Assembly (NCBI RefSeq): GCF_004402595.1
Contig: NZ_SOFY01000018.1
Coordinates: 1-40,481 of the forward strand
DNA from: Cryobacterium shii
Lineage (GTDB): Bacteria > Actinomycetota > Actinomycetes > Actinomycetales > Microbacteriaceae
Direction of reading: 5' to 3'
Length of the DNA stretch: 40,481 nucleotides
A program made the translations under genes and the position numbers. The notes beneath the pieces were generated by a model that saw nothing but the letters and a program-made list of their open reading frames with translations, did no database searches and was not told the origin of the DNA. How positions within the stretch are numbered: position 1 is the first letter of the stretch; every line of letters starts with the position of its first letter. Below are positions 1-7,934 of this stretch, one piece after another.

Positions 1-84
1 CTACTCGCCCTCGCCGCCGGAATCTGGCACAACTGGCTCCTCGGAACACCCAACAAACGATCCCTCATCGCCTACGACCATTAG
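1..84 (+). CDS. Transposase C-terminus, IS982-like (cut by window edge)
   Basis: The first 84 bases read in one frame as 27 codons and a TAG stop. The peptide ends in HNWLLGTPNKRSLIAYDH. A closing IWHN...KRSLIAYDH segment is what I remember from the C-termini of actinobacterial IS982-family transposases, so this should be the end of such a gene whose body lies left of the window. The DDE catalytic residues are not included and cannot be checked. The terminal inverted repeat of the element should lie within the next few dozen bases, but I cannot define it from one end. The IS family is moderately sure; that this is the tail of a transposase is more secure. Confidence 0.6.
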   Translation, partial: LLALAAGIWHNWLLGTPNKRSLIAYDH

Positions 85-105
85 GACTCACTCATCTAGT
101 CGATG

Positions 106-181
106 GGTCGGGCCACCGGTGATCGAGCCTGTCGACATCGCCCTCTGAAGGGGTCGACATGCAGTCCACCGGGGCCCGACC
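106..181. repeat. Imperfect intergenic inverted repeat
   Basis: GGTCGGGCCACCGGTG (106-121) pairs with CACCGGGGCCCGACC (167-181) with one gapped base. A second pair of GTCGAC blocks (131-136 and 153-158) is nested inside, leaving a short loop. It lies between the transposase tail and the end of the minus-strand 38-residue gene, about 50 bases past that stop. It could be a bidirectional terminator or lie near the insertion-sequence end. No T-tract follows. Confidence 0.5.
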
Positions 182-231
182 AGCGACCCGGACGGGCTTC
201 TTCAGGCCTTCGGTCAGGTGTGGACGACGTT

Positions 232-348
232 CTACGGCCGGGGGCGCGACGCCCGCATCTTCTGGATCACGGCTTTGCCCTGCGGGCTGCGCAGGTACTT
301 GGTGACCAGGGTCACGACCACGGGGACGTACTTGAGCAGGCGAGGCAT
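232..348 (-). CDS. Small hypothetical protein (38 aa)
   Basis: This is a 38-codon frame on the minus strand starting at ATG 348. A purine-rich AAAGAGA stretch about 6 bases upstream could serve as a ribosome-binding site. The peptide starts MPRLLKYVPVVVTLVTKYLR and ends basic (MRASRPRP), so it has one short hydrophobic helix (about residues 6-18) between positive ends. A small membrane-associated peptide is likely. It lies 101 bases downstream of the membrane protein at 450-1142 on the same strand and could be co-transcribed with it. I recognise no family. The hydrophobic pattern and purine leader favour a real gene, but it is too short to be certain. Confidence 0.45.
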   Translation of the reverse strand: MPRLLKYVPVVVTLVTKYLRSPQGKAVIQKMRASRPRP

Positions 349-449
349 GGCGATCTCTTTTCGTCTGAAGTTCTTTGGGTGCGAGAGTGCGGAAGCGGCC
401 GGGCGGAACGGGCCGCCCAGCCGCCCTGTGCTGGTAATCCGTGCCAGAG

Positions 450-1142
450 TCAGCGGCCGAGTACTTCGCGGTCCACGCGACGGTGGAACCGCATCCCGGC
501 GAGTCCGCCGACGATTGCGCCGGCAAGGCTGACCAGAACGATGACGATCGCGGTGATGATGCTGCCTGCCGTGAGGTCTCCCGAATTGAGCGGGATGCTG
601 GGAAGGCTGTTCAGGTTCCCCAGGATATTCAGCTGGCCGCCGGCGATGACACCGATGGTCCCGGCGACGGCGGCGATCACGATCGCCCACACCCACACGG
701 CGATTCCCTGCTTGATGCCGTCGAAGCGGGCCATGCGACCGGCCACGTAGCCGCCGCACAAATAGGACACGAACACCACGACTGCGAGCACGATGGCTCC
801 GATCAGTGCGATGGTGCCGGCGTTGTCGGCAGCAGTTCCGGCAGCCTGATCGGCGGAATCGGACTCGCCCAGGCCGACTGCGGCTCCGGCGGCAGCGAAC
901 AGGGCGGTAAGGATCACTGCGGTGCCGGTGGCGGTAAGCCAGCCGAAGAAAGCCGATCCCCACTGGATTCCGCCGAAGCGGGCCGCGTCGCGTCCGACGA
1001 CCGGGTCGCGGCGGACGCCGTCGTCGCCGCGGACGCCCTCGTCGCGGATGGTCGCCCCATTTCCCGCGGGGACCCCAGCGACGGAGCCGGGATCGTCAAT
1101 GTTTCGATTGATGTTTGAACCGGTTGAGTCGTATGTTGCCAT
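450..1142 (-). CDS. Multi-pass membrane protein of unknown function
   Basis: The protein has 230 residues. The start at ATG 1142 is chosen because GAGGAG lies 8 bases upstream; the longer frame from 1235 has no comparable site. The N-terminal third (MATYDSTGSNINRN...) is polar and disordered-looking. Four to five hydrophobic segments follow, around residues 75-100, 118-140, 148-172 and 195-220, many rich in small residues (GAIV, GGLAG). The C-terminus is basic (RFHRRVDREVLGR). It resembles the small Gly/Ala-rich membrane proteins common in actinobacteria, but I see no catalytic motif and assign no function. The next gene on the strand is the 38-residue peptide. Upstream (1143-1376) no convincing gene is seen apart from a 23-codon frame at 1266-1337 that I do not trust. 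Confidence 0.8.
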   Translation of the reverse strand: MATYDSTGSNINRNIDDPGSVAGVPAGNGATIRDEGVRGDDGVRRDPVVGRDAARFGGIQWGSAFFGWLTATGTAVILTALFAAAGAAVGLGESDSADQAAGTAADNAGTIALIGAIVLAVVVFVSYLCGGYVAGRMARFDGIKQGIAVWVWAIVIAAVAGTIGVIAGGQLNILGNLNSLPSIPLNSGDLTAGSIITAIVIVLVSLAGAIVGGLAGMRFHRRVDREVLGR

Positions 1143-1376
1143 GGCAATAGCTCCTCTACTGATACGAATATGGACCTGAGGTCCCGCCGAGACGGAAAAC
1201 GGTCCCCGCGAGAATCTCTCAAGATGTAGTCGCATCTCGGGGGGCGTTCGTCACAGAATCAGGCGATGGATTTAAACGACGACGCGCAGGCAACAGCGAG
1301 ACACCTCGACGCCATGATGGGCGACATACCCGCCTGAATCGGACCTGGGTCGACGAACGGTTCGGCCGGGGCCGGC

Positions 1377-1907
1377 TCAGTCGTCGGCGGTAACCAGGTA
1401 GCGGTGGCGCACGTGCCGGCGGTCAGTGCTGGCCTGCCAGAACTCCACCTCCACCGGCCGCACGGCGTACAGCTGCCAGGTCGGGTTCGGTGAACCGTCG
1501 GCGCCTGGCCGCTCGTCCCAGTCTGCGGCGGACTCCTCGGCTGACAGTTCGACGATGGTGCCGACCACGCGTACCTGGCGGCCGAGGCCAGACCAGAAGA
1601 AATTCATGGCGACCCGCGGATGCTCCGCCAGCTCCCGGCCCTTGCGCGACGCCCTCGAGGTGGCGAAGTGCCAGCCCTCGGCGTCGAGGTTCTTCAGGAT
1701 CATCATTCTCGACGACACCGCACCGGCAGCGTCGGAGGTGGAGAGGGTGAACGCGTGCGGCTGGGGCAGGCCCGCGTCGAGTGCGTCGCCCAGCCATTCC
1801 CGGAACAGGTCGGCCGGGTCGGACGGCGCCGTGGCCGGGTCGAAGACCGGAAGATCAACGGGAAAATCCGGCAGGGAACGCAGCATGCTGCGGAATGATT
1901 CGCTCAC
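1377..1907 (-). CDS. Pyridoxamine 5'-phosphate oxidase-like flavoprotein, shortened
   Basis: The 176-residue protein follows the PdxH/PNPOx pattern. It has an N-terminal acidic helix ending in LFREWLGDAL, an SSRMMILKNLDAEGWHFAT strand region, the FMN-phosphate-binding SRKGRELAEHPR stretch, FWSGLGRQVRVVGT, and a C-terminal VEFWQ...RRHVRHRY segment like the family's dimerisation/substrate region. Classical PdxH is about 210-220 residues. Here the stretch between WDERPG and the VEFWQ block is about 40 residues shorter, so part of the usual PLP-contact region (SQ...W.S.QS) is missing. It is therefore a PdxH relative, perhaps acting on another substrate, rather than a secure PdxH. It starts at GTG 1907 with TAGGCT six bases upstream and no Shine-Dalgarno sequence, which fits leaderless translation. 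It lies 77 bases past rbsD on the same strand and probably has its own promoter. Confidence 0.8.
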   Translation of the reverse strand: MSESFRSMLRSLPDFPVDLPVFDPATAPSDPADLFREWLGDALDAGLPQPHAFTLSTSDAAGAVSSRMMILKNLDAEGWHFATSRASRKGRELAEHPRVAMNFFWSGLGRQVRVVGTIVELSAEESAADWDERPGADGSPNPTWQLYAVRPVEVEFWQASTDRRHVRHRYLVTADD

Positions 1908-1913
1908 GCCGCG

Positions 1914-1919
1914 AGCCTA
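1914..1919 (-). promoter_or_regulatory. -10 box of a leaderless promoter for the PNPOx-like gene
   Basis: TAGGCT on the minus strand is followed by six bases and then the GTG start at 1907. The same TAGGCT-N6-start arrangement occurs at 13671 and 25963. That spacing would place the transcript start at the start codon. Confidence 0.5.
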
Positions 1920-1962
1920 GTGCGCGTTCCCTGCCGGATCCTGACCGGTGGTTCGCCCTGCA

Positions 1963-1976
1963 GCCTGGATTCAGGC
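1963..1976 (-). terminator. Weak hairpin after the rbs operon
   Basis: GCCTG-GATT-CAGGC forms a 5-bp stem with a 4-base loop nine bases past the rbsD stop codon. There is no T-tract. It is the only hairpin I find there and may end or slow the ribose transcript. Confidence 0.3.
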
Positions 1977-1984
1977 GGAGAGCG

Positions 1985-2368
1985 TCAGAACGAGACTCCG
2001 CAGACCAGCGCCGCGTTCGCGAACGGCGTGGCCTCGCCCGTGCGGATAAAGAGCTTCGCCGAGGCGGAGAGGCTCTTCAGGTCCTCGTGACTGATGTACT
2101 CGATCTCATCGAAGCGCTCGGACAGCCACGCCCCGGCGGGCGCGGTCCTGGCTTCCTCCGCCGCGACGCAGCCCTGGAATACGAGCTCGTCGCGCAGGGC
2201 GTCGAGCACCTGCTCGAACCGCGGAATACCGTGCACCAGCGCCAGGTCGATCACGGGGACCCCCCGAGGGATCGGCATGCCGCAGTCCGCGAGGAGAACG
2301 ATATCCGTGTGCCCGAGCCGGGCCAGCGCGCCCGACAGTTCGGCGTTCAGGATGCCCCGCCGCTTCAT
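1985..2368 (-). CDS. rbsD: D-ribose pyranase
   Basis: The enzyme interconverts the beta-pyranose and beta-furanose forms of D-ribose, giving ribokinase its furanose substrate. The 127-residue length is close to the family norm. The opening MKRRGILNAELSGALARLGH contains the conserved region with the catalytic His20. GMPIP and the closing IRTGEATPFANAALVCGVSF, with the C-terminal motif holding the active-site Tyr/Asn region, are also seen. In this copy the usual PYAN is PFAN, a conservative change. Its ATG overlaps the rbsK stop (ATGA at 2368-2365), which implies translational coupling. It is the last gene of the rbsRACBKD transcript. Confidence 0.93.
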   Translation of the reverse strand: MKRRGILNAELSGALARLGHTDIVLLADCGMPIPRGVPVIDLALVHGIPRFEQVLDALRDELVFQGCVAAEEARTAPAGAWLSERFDEIEYISHEDLKSLSASAKLFIRTGEATPFANAALVCGVSF

Positions 2369-3339
2369 GCGGGCACCGTCCCGTCCAGAGTCGGCAGCGC
2401 GTCGGCGAGGGTCGGATACGAGGTCTGGGTTCCGCGGCTCTGCACCGCGAAGGCCCCGACTCGCACGGCCAGCCGAACGGCCTCCGACAGGGTCACCCCC
2501 GCGGCCAGCTGTGCGCTCAGGGCGCCGACGAAGGCGTCGCCGGCTCCGGAACTGTCCACGGCGACGACCGTGGGCGAGGCCACGGTGTGGGTGCCGTCCC
2601 GGTCGGCGCAGATGGCTCCCTTCGCGCCGCGGGTCAGCACGACGGATGCGACGCCCCACTCCAGCAGCCGGGCGACAAGCTCGGCGTCCTCCGTCGGGAT
2701 CGGGCGGTCCGGCTCCAGTTGCGCGAGCACGAGGGCGGCCTCGTGCTCGTTCACGACCAGCGGGTCCGCGCGGCGGATCGCCGCGGCATCCAGTGGGATC
2801 ACGGGCGCCAGGTTCAGCACGACGCGCCCCGTCGCCAGCCGCGTTGCGGCGACGATGCCCGCGGCGGGGATCTCGCCCTGGAGCACCACCACGGCGGCCG
2901 ACGCGATGACGGCCGCGTTGGCCTCGACGGCCTCGGCCCCCATCATCGCGTTGGCACCGGGGATGACCACGATCGTATTCTCCCCGTCGTCGGCCACCGC
3001 GACCAGGGCGAGCCCGGTGGGACCGTCGACAGTTCGCACGGCCGACTGGTCGACGCCCGCGCGGGTCAGGATCGCCGTAGCCACCTGGGCCTGCGAGTCC
3101 CGGCCGACGGCGCCGACCATGCGCACGGAGGCGCCGAGCTGGGCCGCGGCCACGGCCTGGTTGGCGCCCTTGCCGCCGGGCAGGAACTCCATCGACGTTC
3201 CGATGAGGGTCTCGCCCGGCTGCGGGTGCCGGTCGATCCGGATCAGCTGGTCTACGTTGATGGATCCGACGACGACCACCGACCCGGGCCCGGTGTCGCC
3301 GGACGGTGCAGGGAGAGTGCTGCCGGTGAAGTCACTCAC
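2365..3339 (-). CDS. rbsK: Ribokinase
   Basis: It phosphorylates D-ribose to ribose 5-phosphate with ATP. The 324-residue PfkB-family protein shows the N-terminal VVVGSINVDQLIRIDRHPQPGET signature region (about residues 21-43), the sugar-binding GGKGANQAVAAAQLGA stretch and the C-terminal DSSGAGDAFVGAL motif. That motif supplies the anion hole and the catalytic Asp. The start is GTG at 3339, overlapping the rbsB stop (GTGA), so translation is probably coupled. The first 18 residues are extra relative to most ribokinases and look flexible. It is flanked by rbsB and rbsD, so the assignment to ribose is strong. Confidence 0.95.
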   Translation of the reverse strand: MSDFTGSTLPAPSGDTGPGSVVVVGSINVDQLIRIDRHPQPGETLIGTSMEFLPGGKGANQAVAAAQLGASVRMVGAVGRDSQAQVATAILTRAGVDQSAVRTVDGPTGLALVAVADDGENTIVVIPGANAMMGAEAVEANAAVIASAAVVVLQGEIPAAGIVAATRLATGRVVLNLAPVIPLDAAAIRRADPLVVNEHEAALVLAQLEPDRPIPTEDAELVARLLEWGVASVVLTRGAKGAICADRDGTHTVASPTVVAVDSSGAGDAFVGALSAQLAAGVTLSEAVRLAVRVGAFAVQSRGTQTSYPTLADALPTLDGTVPA

Positions 3340-4280
3340 TTGGCGAAGTCGCCCACATTCGTCTTGGTGACGGAGACGACCTCGACGGGAACGTTCTTCT
3401 CGATCTTCTCGCCCTTGATGGCCTTGACGGCCAGTTCGACGGCGAGCTTGCCGAGTTCGGCCGGCTGCTGCGCGATGGTGGCGACGAGGGTGCCGGCCTT
3501 GATGGCGGCGAGTCCGTCGGAGGTGCCGTCGAAGCCGACGACGGAGACCTCGGTGCCGGCCTTGGCGCCGAGGGCCTGGATGGCGCCGAGCGCCATCTCA
3601 TCGTTCTCGGCGAAGAGTCCGGTCACTCCCGGGTTGGACTGCATCAGGTTGGTGGTGACGTCGAGCGCGGCGGCTCGGTCGAAGTTCGCGGTCTGCTTGG
3701 CGACCACGGTGATCCCGGGGTAGGCCTTCATTCCCTCTTCGAAACCGGCGCCGCGGTCGCGGCTCGCCGACGTTCCGGAGACGCCCTGCAGTTGGATCAC
3801 GCTGCCCTTCTCGCCCATGGCCTTGGCGAGTTCGTCGGCAGCCTGACGGCCGCCCGCCACGTTGTCGCTGGCGACAAGGGAGTCGAGGTCGGCACCGTTG
3901 ACCGTGCGGTCAACACCGATGACCGGGATACCGGCCTTGAGCAGGGCGTTCACGGACGAGGCGGCGGCATCCGAGTCAACCGGGTTCACGATCACGGCCT
4001 TGGTGCTGCCCGAGGCGGCGGTCGCGAGCTGGTTGGCCTGGGTGGCCGAGTCGTTCTGGGCGTCGACGATGTTCAACTGCACTCCGGCGTCCTTGGCGGC
4101 GGCCTGGGCGCCGTCGCGCAGTTCAACGAAGAACGGGTTGTTCAGGGTGGAGATGGCCATCACGATCTTGTCGCCGGAGGCCTCGCCCCCGCCGCCACGG
4201 CCGCAGGCGGTGGTTCCGGCCAGGATCAGTGCCGCGGTGGCAGTCAGTGCTGCAATTTTCAAAAACGAGGACGACTTCAT
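3336..4280 (-). CDS. rbsB: Ribose ABC transporter substrate-binding lipoprotein
   Basis: This is a 314-residue periplasmic-binding-protein-1-type receptor. A lysine-bearing hydrophobic signal is followed by the lipobox LAGTTAC, so the mature protein should be lipid-anchored on the outer face of the membrane. The body starts at IVMAISTLNNPFFVELRDGA, the typical first strand and ligand-contact region of RbsB. GVDRTVNG, SDNVAGGRQAADEL, FAENDEMALGAIQAL and VVGFDGTSDG follow as expected. An AAAGGAAA ribosome site precedes the ATG. The gene follows rbsC after a 70-base spacer holding four 9-bp repeats, and its stop overlaps the start of rbsK. Confidence 0.95.
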   Translation of the reverse strand: MKSSSFLKIAALTATAALILAGTTACGRGGGGEASGDKIVMAISTLNNPFFVELRDGAQAAAKDAGVQLNIVDAQNDSATQANQLATAASGSTKAVIVNPVDSDAAASSVNALLKAGIPVIGVDRTVNGADLDSLVASDNVAGGRQAADELAKAMGEKGSVIQLQGVSGTSASRDRGAGFEEGMKAYPGITVVAKQTANFDRAAALDVTTNLMQSNPGVTGLFAENDEMALGAIQALGAKAGTEVSVVGFDGTSDGLAAIKAGTLVATIAQQPAELGKLAVELAVKAIKGEKIEKNVPVEVVSVTKTNVGDFAK

Positions 4281-4293
4281 TGTTTTTCCTTTG

Positions 4294-4329
4294 GGTGTAG
4301 TTGGTGTAGTTGGTGTAGTTGGTGTAGTT
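4294..4329. repeat. Four tandem copies of a 9-bp unit in the rbsC-rbsB spacer
   Basis: GGTGTAGTT is repeated four times without interruption (AACTACACC on the coding strand). It lies between the rbsC stop and the rbsB ribosome-binding site. Slippage here would change the spacer length without touching either protein. Confidence 0.9.
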
Positions 4330-4350
4330 GGGTGGTGCGGGGTGAGAGGG

Positions 4351-5322
4351 TCAGCTGTTGCGGGTCTTGCGGCGCAACACGTCGACTCCGACGGCGAGGG
4401 CGATGACGAGGCCGATCACGACCTGCTGCCAGAACGAGGTGACGTTGAGCAAGTTGAGGCCGTTGCGGATGACGACGAGCACCAGGGCGCCGACGAAGGT
4501 GCCGGAGATCTTGCCGAGGCCACCCGAGAGGGACGCACCGCCGATGACGACCGCGGCGATGGCGTCGAGCTCGTAGCCGGCCGCCGCCTGGGGCTGGGCG
4601 GAGTCGAGGCGGCCGGCCAGCAGCAATCCGGCGAGGGCTGCGAAGAGGCCGGCCAGGGCGAACACGGTGACGAGGATGCGCTTGACGGGCAGTCCGGACA
4701 GCCGCGCCGCCTCGGCGTTGCCGCCGACGGCGTACATGGAGCGGCCGATCACGGTGCGGTTGAGCAGGAACGAGGCAACCAGGGCCGCGAGCACGAGGAT
4801 CACGATCGGCATCGGCACGGGTCCGATGTTGCCGCCGAGGAAGGAGACCTCCGCGGCGGTCTTGATCGGGCGGCCGTCCGAGATGACGAGGGTCAGGCCG
4901 CGGGCGACGCTGAGCATGGCGAGGGTGGCGATGAAGGAGGGCAGCTTGCCGTAGGCGTTGGCCAGTCCGTTGATGGTCCCGGCCAGGAGACCGACCGCCA
5001 GGCCGCCCAGGAGGGCGAGCCAGCCGGGGAGGCCGCCGCTGGCGAAGAGCCAGCCGGACGACATGGCCGACAGGGCCGCCACGGCGCCCACCGACAGGTC
5101 GATCCCGCCCGCGACGATGACGAAAGTCATACCGAAGGCCAGCACGGCCACGGTCGACACCTGGATGCCGATGTTGAGCAGGTTCTGCGCGGTCAGGAAG
5201 TCGGGGGTCGCGATGAACAGGGCGATGCAGAGAACGACGAGGCCGACGAGGGCGCCGTTGTTGGCGAGGAACTTCTTGTAGTTGAAGCTTCGGCGCTTCG
5301 CCGGCAGGATTGTGGTGGACAT
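4351..5322 (-). CDS. rbsC: Ribose ABC transporter permease
   Basis: The 323-residue integral membrane permease belongs to the BPD-transp-2 family. About eight to ten hydrophobic segments are evident. The diagnostic GMTFVIVAGGIDLSVGAVAAL stretch (about residues 64-84), a central NRTVIGRSMYAVGGNAEAARLSG loop that contacts the ATPase, and a late AIAAVVIGGASLSGG segment are all present. The C-terminus is basic (LRRKTRNS). It starts 17 bases after the rbsA stop. With RbsA and RbsB it forms the ribose importer. Length and motif order agree with Escherichia coli RbsC. Confidence 0.95.
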   Translation of the reverse strand: MSTTILPAKRRSFNYKKFLANNGALVGLVVLCIALFIATPDFLTAQNLLNIGIQVSTVAVLAFGMTFVIVAGGIDLSVGAVAALSAMSSGWLFASGGLPGWLALLGGLAVGLLAGTINGLANAYGKLPSFIATLAMLSVARGLTLVISDGRPIKTAAEVSFLGGNIGPVPMPIVILVLAALVASFLLNRTVIGRSMYAVGGNAEAARLSGLPVKRILVTVFALAGLFAALAGLLLAGRLDSAQPQAAAGYELDAIAAVVIGGASLSGGLGKISGTFVGALVLVVIRNGLNLLNVTSFWQQVVIGLVIALAVGVDVLRRKTRNS

Positions 5323-5339
5323 GGTGTGCTTCCCTATCT

Positions 5340-6848
5340 CTAATCGTTCTGCTCGTCGACATCGCGGGCGGCGAGTGTCATGACTGCGTCTTGGGTGGCT
5401 TCGGCCGCGGTGAGCTCGCCCGCGATCCGGCCGTCGCGCATCACGAGGATGCGGTCGCTCATGCCGAGAATCTCGGGCAACTCGCTGGAGACCATCAGGA
5501 TGGCTCCCCCGGCCGCCGTGATGGCGTTCATCAGTTCGTAGATCTCGACCTTGGCGCCCACGTCGACGCCGCGGGTGGGCTCGTCAAGCAGCAGCACCGT
5601 GGAAGCGGCGATGATCCAGCGGCCGAACACGGCCTTCTGCTGGTTACCGCCGGAGAGAGCGCGGATCGGCTGGTCGATGGTGTGCATCCGGATGCGCAGC
5701 TTCTTGGCCACTTCCGAGGCCCGGCGGCGCTGGCCGGTGAAGTCGACCAGCCCCATCCTGGCGGTGGACGCGAGGGTGGCGTAGCCGAGGTTGTCGTTGA
5801 CGGATGCGTCGAGCACCAGCCCCTCTCCCTTGCGGTCCTCGGGCACGTGCCCGATGCCCGCGGCGATGGCCGCCGGGATGCTGCCGTGGGGCAGGACCTG
5901 TCCGCGCACCGCGACGGAGCCGGAGGAGTAGTTGTCGACCCCGGCGATGGCCCGGATCAGTTCGGTGCGGCCGGCTCCGACCAGCCCGGCGATGCTGAGC
6001 ACCTCGCCGGCCTTGACGGTGAAGCTGATGTCGTCGAACTTTCCGGCCGAGGTGAGCTTCTCGACCCGGAGGATCTCGGCGGCCTCGCCCGAATGTCCGG
6101 CAACGCGCGGGAACTGGTCCTCGATGCTGCGGCCGACCATGAGTTTGACGAGGTCGGCTTCGGGCGTGGACGCGGGCACTTCGGCGATGAATTCGCCGTC
6201 GCGCAGCACGGTGACGGTGTCACCGACCTCGGCGATCTCGTCGAGGTGGTGGCTGATGAACAGCATCCCCACTCCGCGGCGGCGCAGGTCCGCCATCACG
6301 GCGAACAGGCTTTCGGTCTCGTGGCGGGTCAGGGCGGCGGTGGGCTCGTCCAGAATCAGGATGCGGGCATTGATGCTCAGGGCCTTGGCGATTTCGACCA
6401 GTTGCTGCTGGGCGATGCCCAGCTCGCCGACCAGGGTGTCGACGTCGACGTCGAGCCCGATCAGGGCGAGGGCGGCGCGCGCCCGGTTGCGCAGGGCGCT
6501 GCGGTCGACCATGCCGTGTTTGGTGGGCGTGCGTCCGAGCATGACGTTCTCGGCGATGCTCATCGTGGACACCAGGTTGAGTTCCTGGTGGATGGTGGCG
6601 ATTCCGAGCTCCTCGGCGGCCCGGGTCGTGGGCAGGACGACCGTCTTCCCGTCGACGACGATGTGACCGGCGTCGGGTTGGTACACGCCCGCCATCATCT
6701 TGATCAGGGTGGACTTGCCGGCGCCGTTCTCGCCGAGCAGCACCTGCACCTGGCCGGCGTAGACGCTGACGGTGACGTCTTTGATGACCGTCACCGGGCC
6801 GAAGCTTTTGCCCACGTTCTGCAGGGTGACCAGTGGTTCTTGACTCAT
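5340..6848 (-). CDS. rbsA: Ribose ABC transporter ATP-binding protein
   Basis: The 502-residue tandem ATPase is typical of sugar importers. The first domain has Walker A GENGAGKST (about residues 37-45), the signature LGIAQQQLVEIAKAL and Walker B ILILDEPTAAL. The second domain has the degenerate loop GLVGAGRTEL expected for RbsA, the signature LSGGNQQKAVFGRWI and Walker B LLLDEPTRGVD. Only the first site is expected to be a full Walker site in this family. The ATG at 6848 lies one base after the rbsR stop. It energises uptake through RbsC. Confidence 0.95.
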   Translation of the reverse strand: MSQEPLVTLQNVGKSFGPVTVIKDVTVSVYAGQVQVLLGENGAGKSTLIKMMAGVYQPDAGHIVVDGKTVVLPTTRAAEELGIATIHQELNLVSTMSIAENVMLGRTPTKHGMVDRSALRNRARAALALIGLDVDVDTLVGELGIAQQQLVEIAKALSINARILILDEPTAALTRHETESLFAVMADLRRRGVGMLFISHHLDEIAEVGDTVTVLRDGEFIAEVPASTPEADLVKLMVGRSIEDQFPRVAGHSGEAAEILRVEKLTSAGKFDDISFTVKAGEVLSIAGLVGAGRTELIRAIAGVDNYSSGSVAVRGQVLPHGSIPAAIAAGIGHVPEDRKGEGLVLDASVNDNLGYATLASTARMGLVDFTGQRRRASEVAKKLRIRMHTIDQPIRALSGGNQQKAVFGRWIIAASTVLLLDEPTRGVDVGAKVEIYELMNAITAAGGAILMVSSELPEILGMSDRILVMRDGRIAGELTAAEATQDAVMTLAARDVDEQND

Positions 6849-6849
6849 T

Positions 6850-7884
6850 TCAGTTCTTCCTCGGGCGGAGCCCGGCTGAGGGGGAGATGGGCGACGACGA
6901 TGAGGCCCGGATGATGAGTTCGCTGGGCAGCACCACCGATTCCGGGGTACCGCCGGCGATGACCTGCAGGAGCATCTCGACGGCCAATCGGCCCATGTCT
7001 TCGACGCTGTGGGAGATGACGCTGAGTGCGGGGTTGAGCAGGGCGAACCACTCGACGTCGTCGAAGGCGATCATCGCGATGTCCGTGCCGATACGCAAGC
7101 CCCGCTTGTGCAGGATGGCGAGGGCGCCCACGGCCATCAGGCTGTCCGCGGCCAGCAGGGCGGTGGGCGGCTCGTCGAGGTCGAGCAGCGCATGCACGCC
7201 CGCCGAGCCGCTCGCCGCCTGGAAGTCACCGAAGTAGACGAGTTCGGGGTCCTGGCTGAGCCCGGTGTCCGCCACGGCAGAGGTGAAGGCCGCGAACCGC
7301 TCCCGACCGGTCGAGGTGGCTTGCGGGCCCGAGATGTACCCGATCCGGGTATGACCGACGGATGAGAGGTGCTCGACGGCCTGGCGGATGCCGGCCTCAC
7401 TGTCGGTCGTCACGCTCGGCACATCGATGCCGTCCACCGTGCGGTCGACGAACACCGTGGGGATCTCCCGCTCGATCAGGGAGGCGATGCTGCCGCTGCC
7501 GTCGCCGAGCGGCGCCACGATGATGCCGTCCACCCGGCGAGAGATCAGGGTGTCCAGGTAGCGGTCCTGCTGTTCCTTGCGCTCATTGGCGTTGCCGAGC
7601 AGGGTGACGTACCCCTCGGAGAGCGCGGCCTGCTCGACGGTGTGGGCGAGGTCGGCGAAGAACGGGTTGCGAACATCCGACACCAGCAGGCCGATGGAAT
7701 CGCTGCGGGTGGAGCGCAGTGCCCGCGCCTGGGCGTTGGGCCGGTAGTCCAGCTCGGTGATGGCCGCGGCCACCCTGGCCCGCGCCCCGGGCGAGGTGGC
7801 CGGGTTGCCGGAAAGCACACGGGACGCGGTGGCCGCCGAGACGCCGGCCAGCGACGCCACATCCTTGATCGTGATCTCCGCCAT
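6850..7884 (-). CDS. rbsR: LacI-family transcriptional regulator of the ribose operon
   Basis: The 344-residue repressor has an N-terminal helix-turn-helix (ITIKDVASLAGVSAATASRV, residues 4-23) and hinge helix NAQARALRSTRS. A periplasmic-binding-like sensor domain follows (IGLLVSDVRNPFFADL..., VDGIIVAPLG, VFVDRTVDG, IAMIAFDDVEW). It is the first gene of the ribose operon, so it most likely controls its own transcription together with transport and phosphorylation. Two tandem LacI-type palindromes sit 21-50 bases upstream of the ATG and cover the -10 region. The inducer is inferred to be ribose or a phosphate of it from gene context. The C-terminal tail is longer and more basic than usual. Confidence 0.92.
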   Translation of the reverse strand: MAEITIKDVASLAGVSAATASRVLSGNPATSPGARARVAAAITELDYRPNAQARALRSTRSDSIGLLVSDVRNPFFADLAHTVEQAALSEGYVTLLGNANERKEQQDRYLDTLISRRVDGIIVAPLGDGSGSIASLIEREIPTVFVDRTVDGIDVPSVTTDSEAGIRQAVEHLSSVGHTRIGYISGPQATSTGRERFAAFTSAVADTGLSQDPELVYFGDFQAASGSAGVHALLDLDEPPTALLAADSLMAVGALAILHKRGLRIGTDIAMIAFDDVEWFALLNPALSVISHSVEDMGRLAVEMLLQVIAGGTPESVVLPSELIIRASSSSPISPSAGLRPRKN

Positions 7885-7904
7885 CGTGTCACCCCTTTGT
7901 GTTC

Positions 7905-7934
7905 ATGGAATCGTTTCCATGGAATCGATTCCAT
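7905..7934. promoter_or_regulatory. Two abutting LacI-type operators for rbsR
   Basis: TGGAATCGTTTCCA (7906-7919) is palindromic at all but one pair of positions. TGGAATCGATTCCA (7920-7933) is a perfect palindrome. Both have the central CG typical of LacI-family operators, and their centres are 14 bp apart. The second overlaps the predicted -10 box, so bound repressor would block polymerase. They are the obvious targets of the divergence-free, self-regulated rbsR. Confidence 0.85.

Noticed and set aside
1266..1337. A 23-codon plus-strand frame (MDLNDDAQATARHLDAMMGD...)
   Set aside because: It has no ribosome site, is very short and shows no recognisable family; it may be a remnant but cannot be supported as a gene.
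4277..5362. Long minus-strand frame antiparallel in phase to rbsC, ending in a QLHQLHQLH tail
   Set aside because: It is an Arg/Pro-rich shadow of rbsC that reads the 9-bp tandem as codons.
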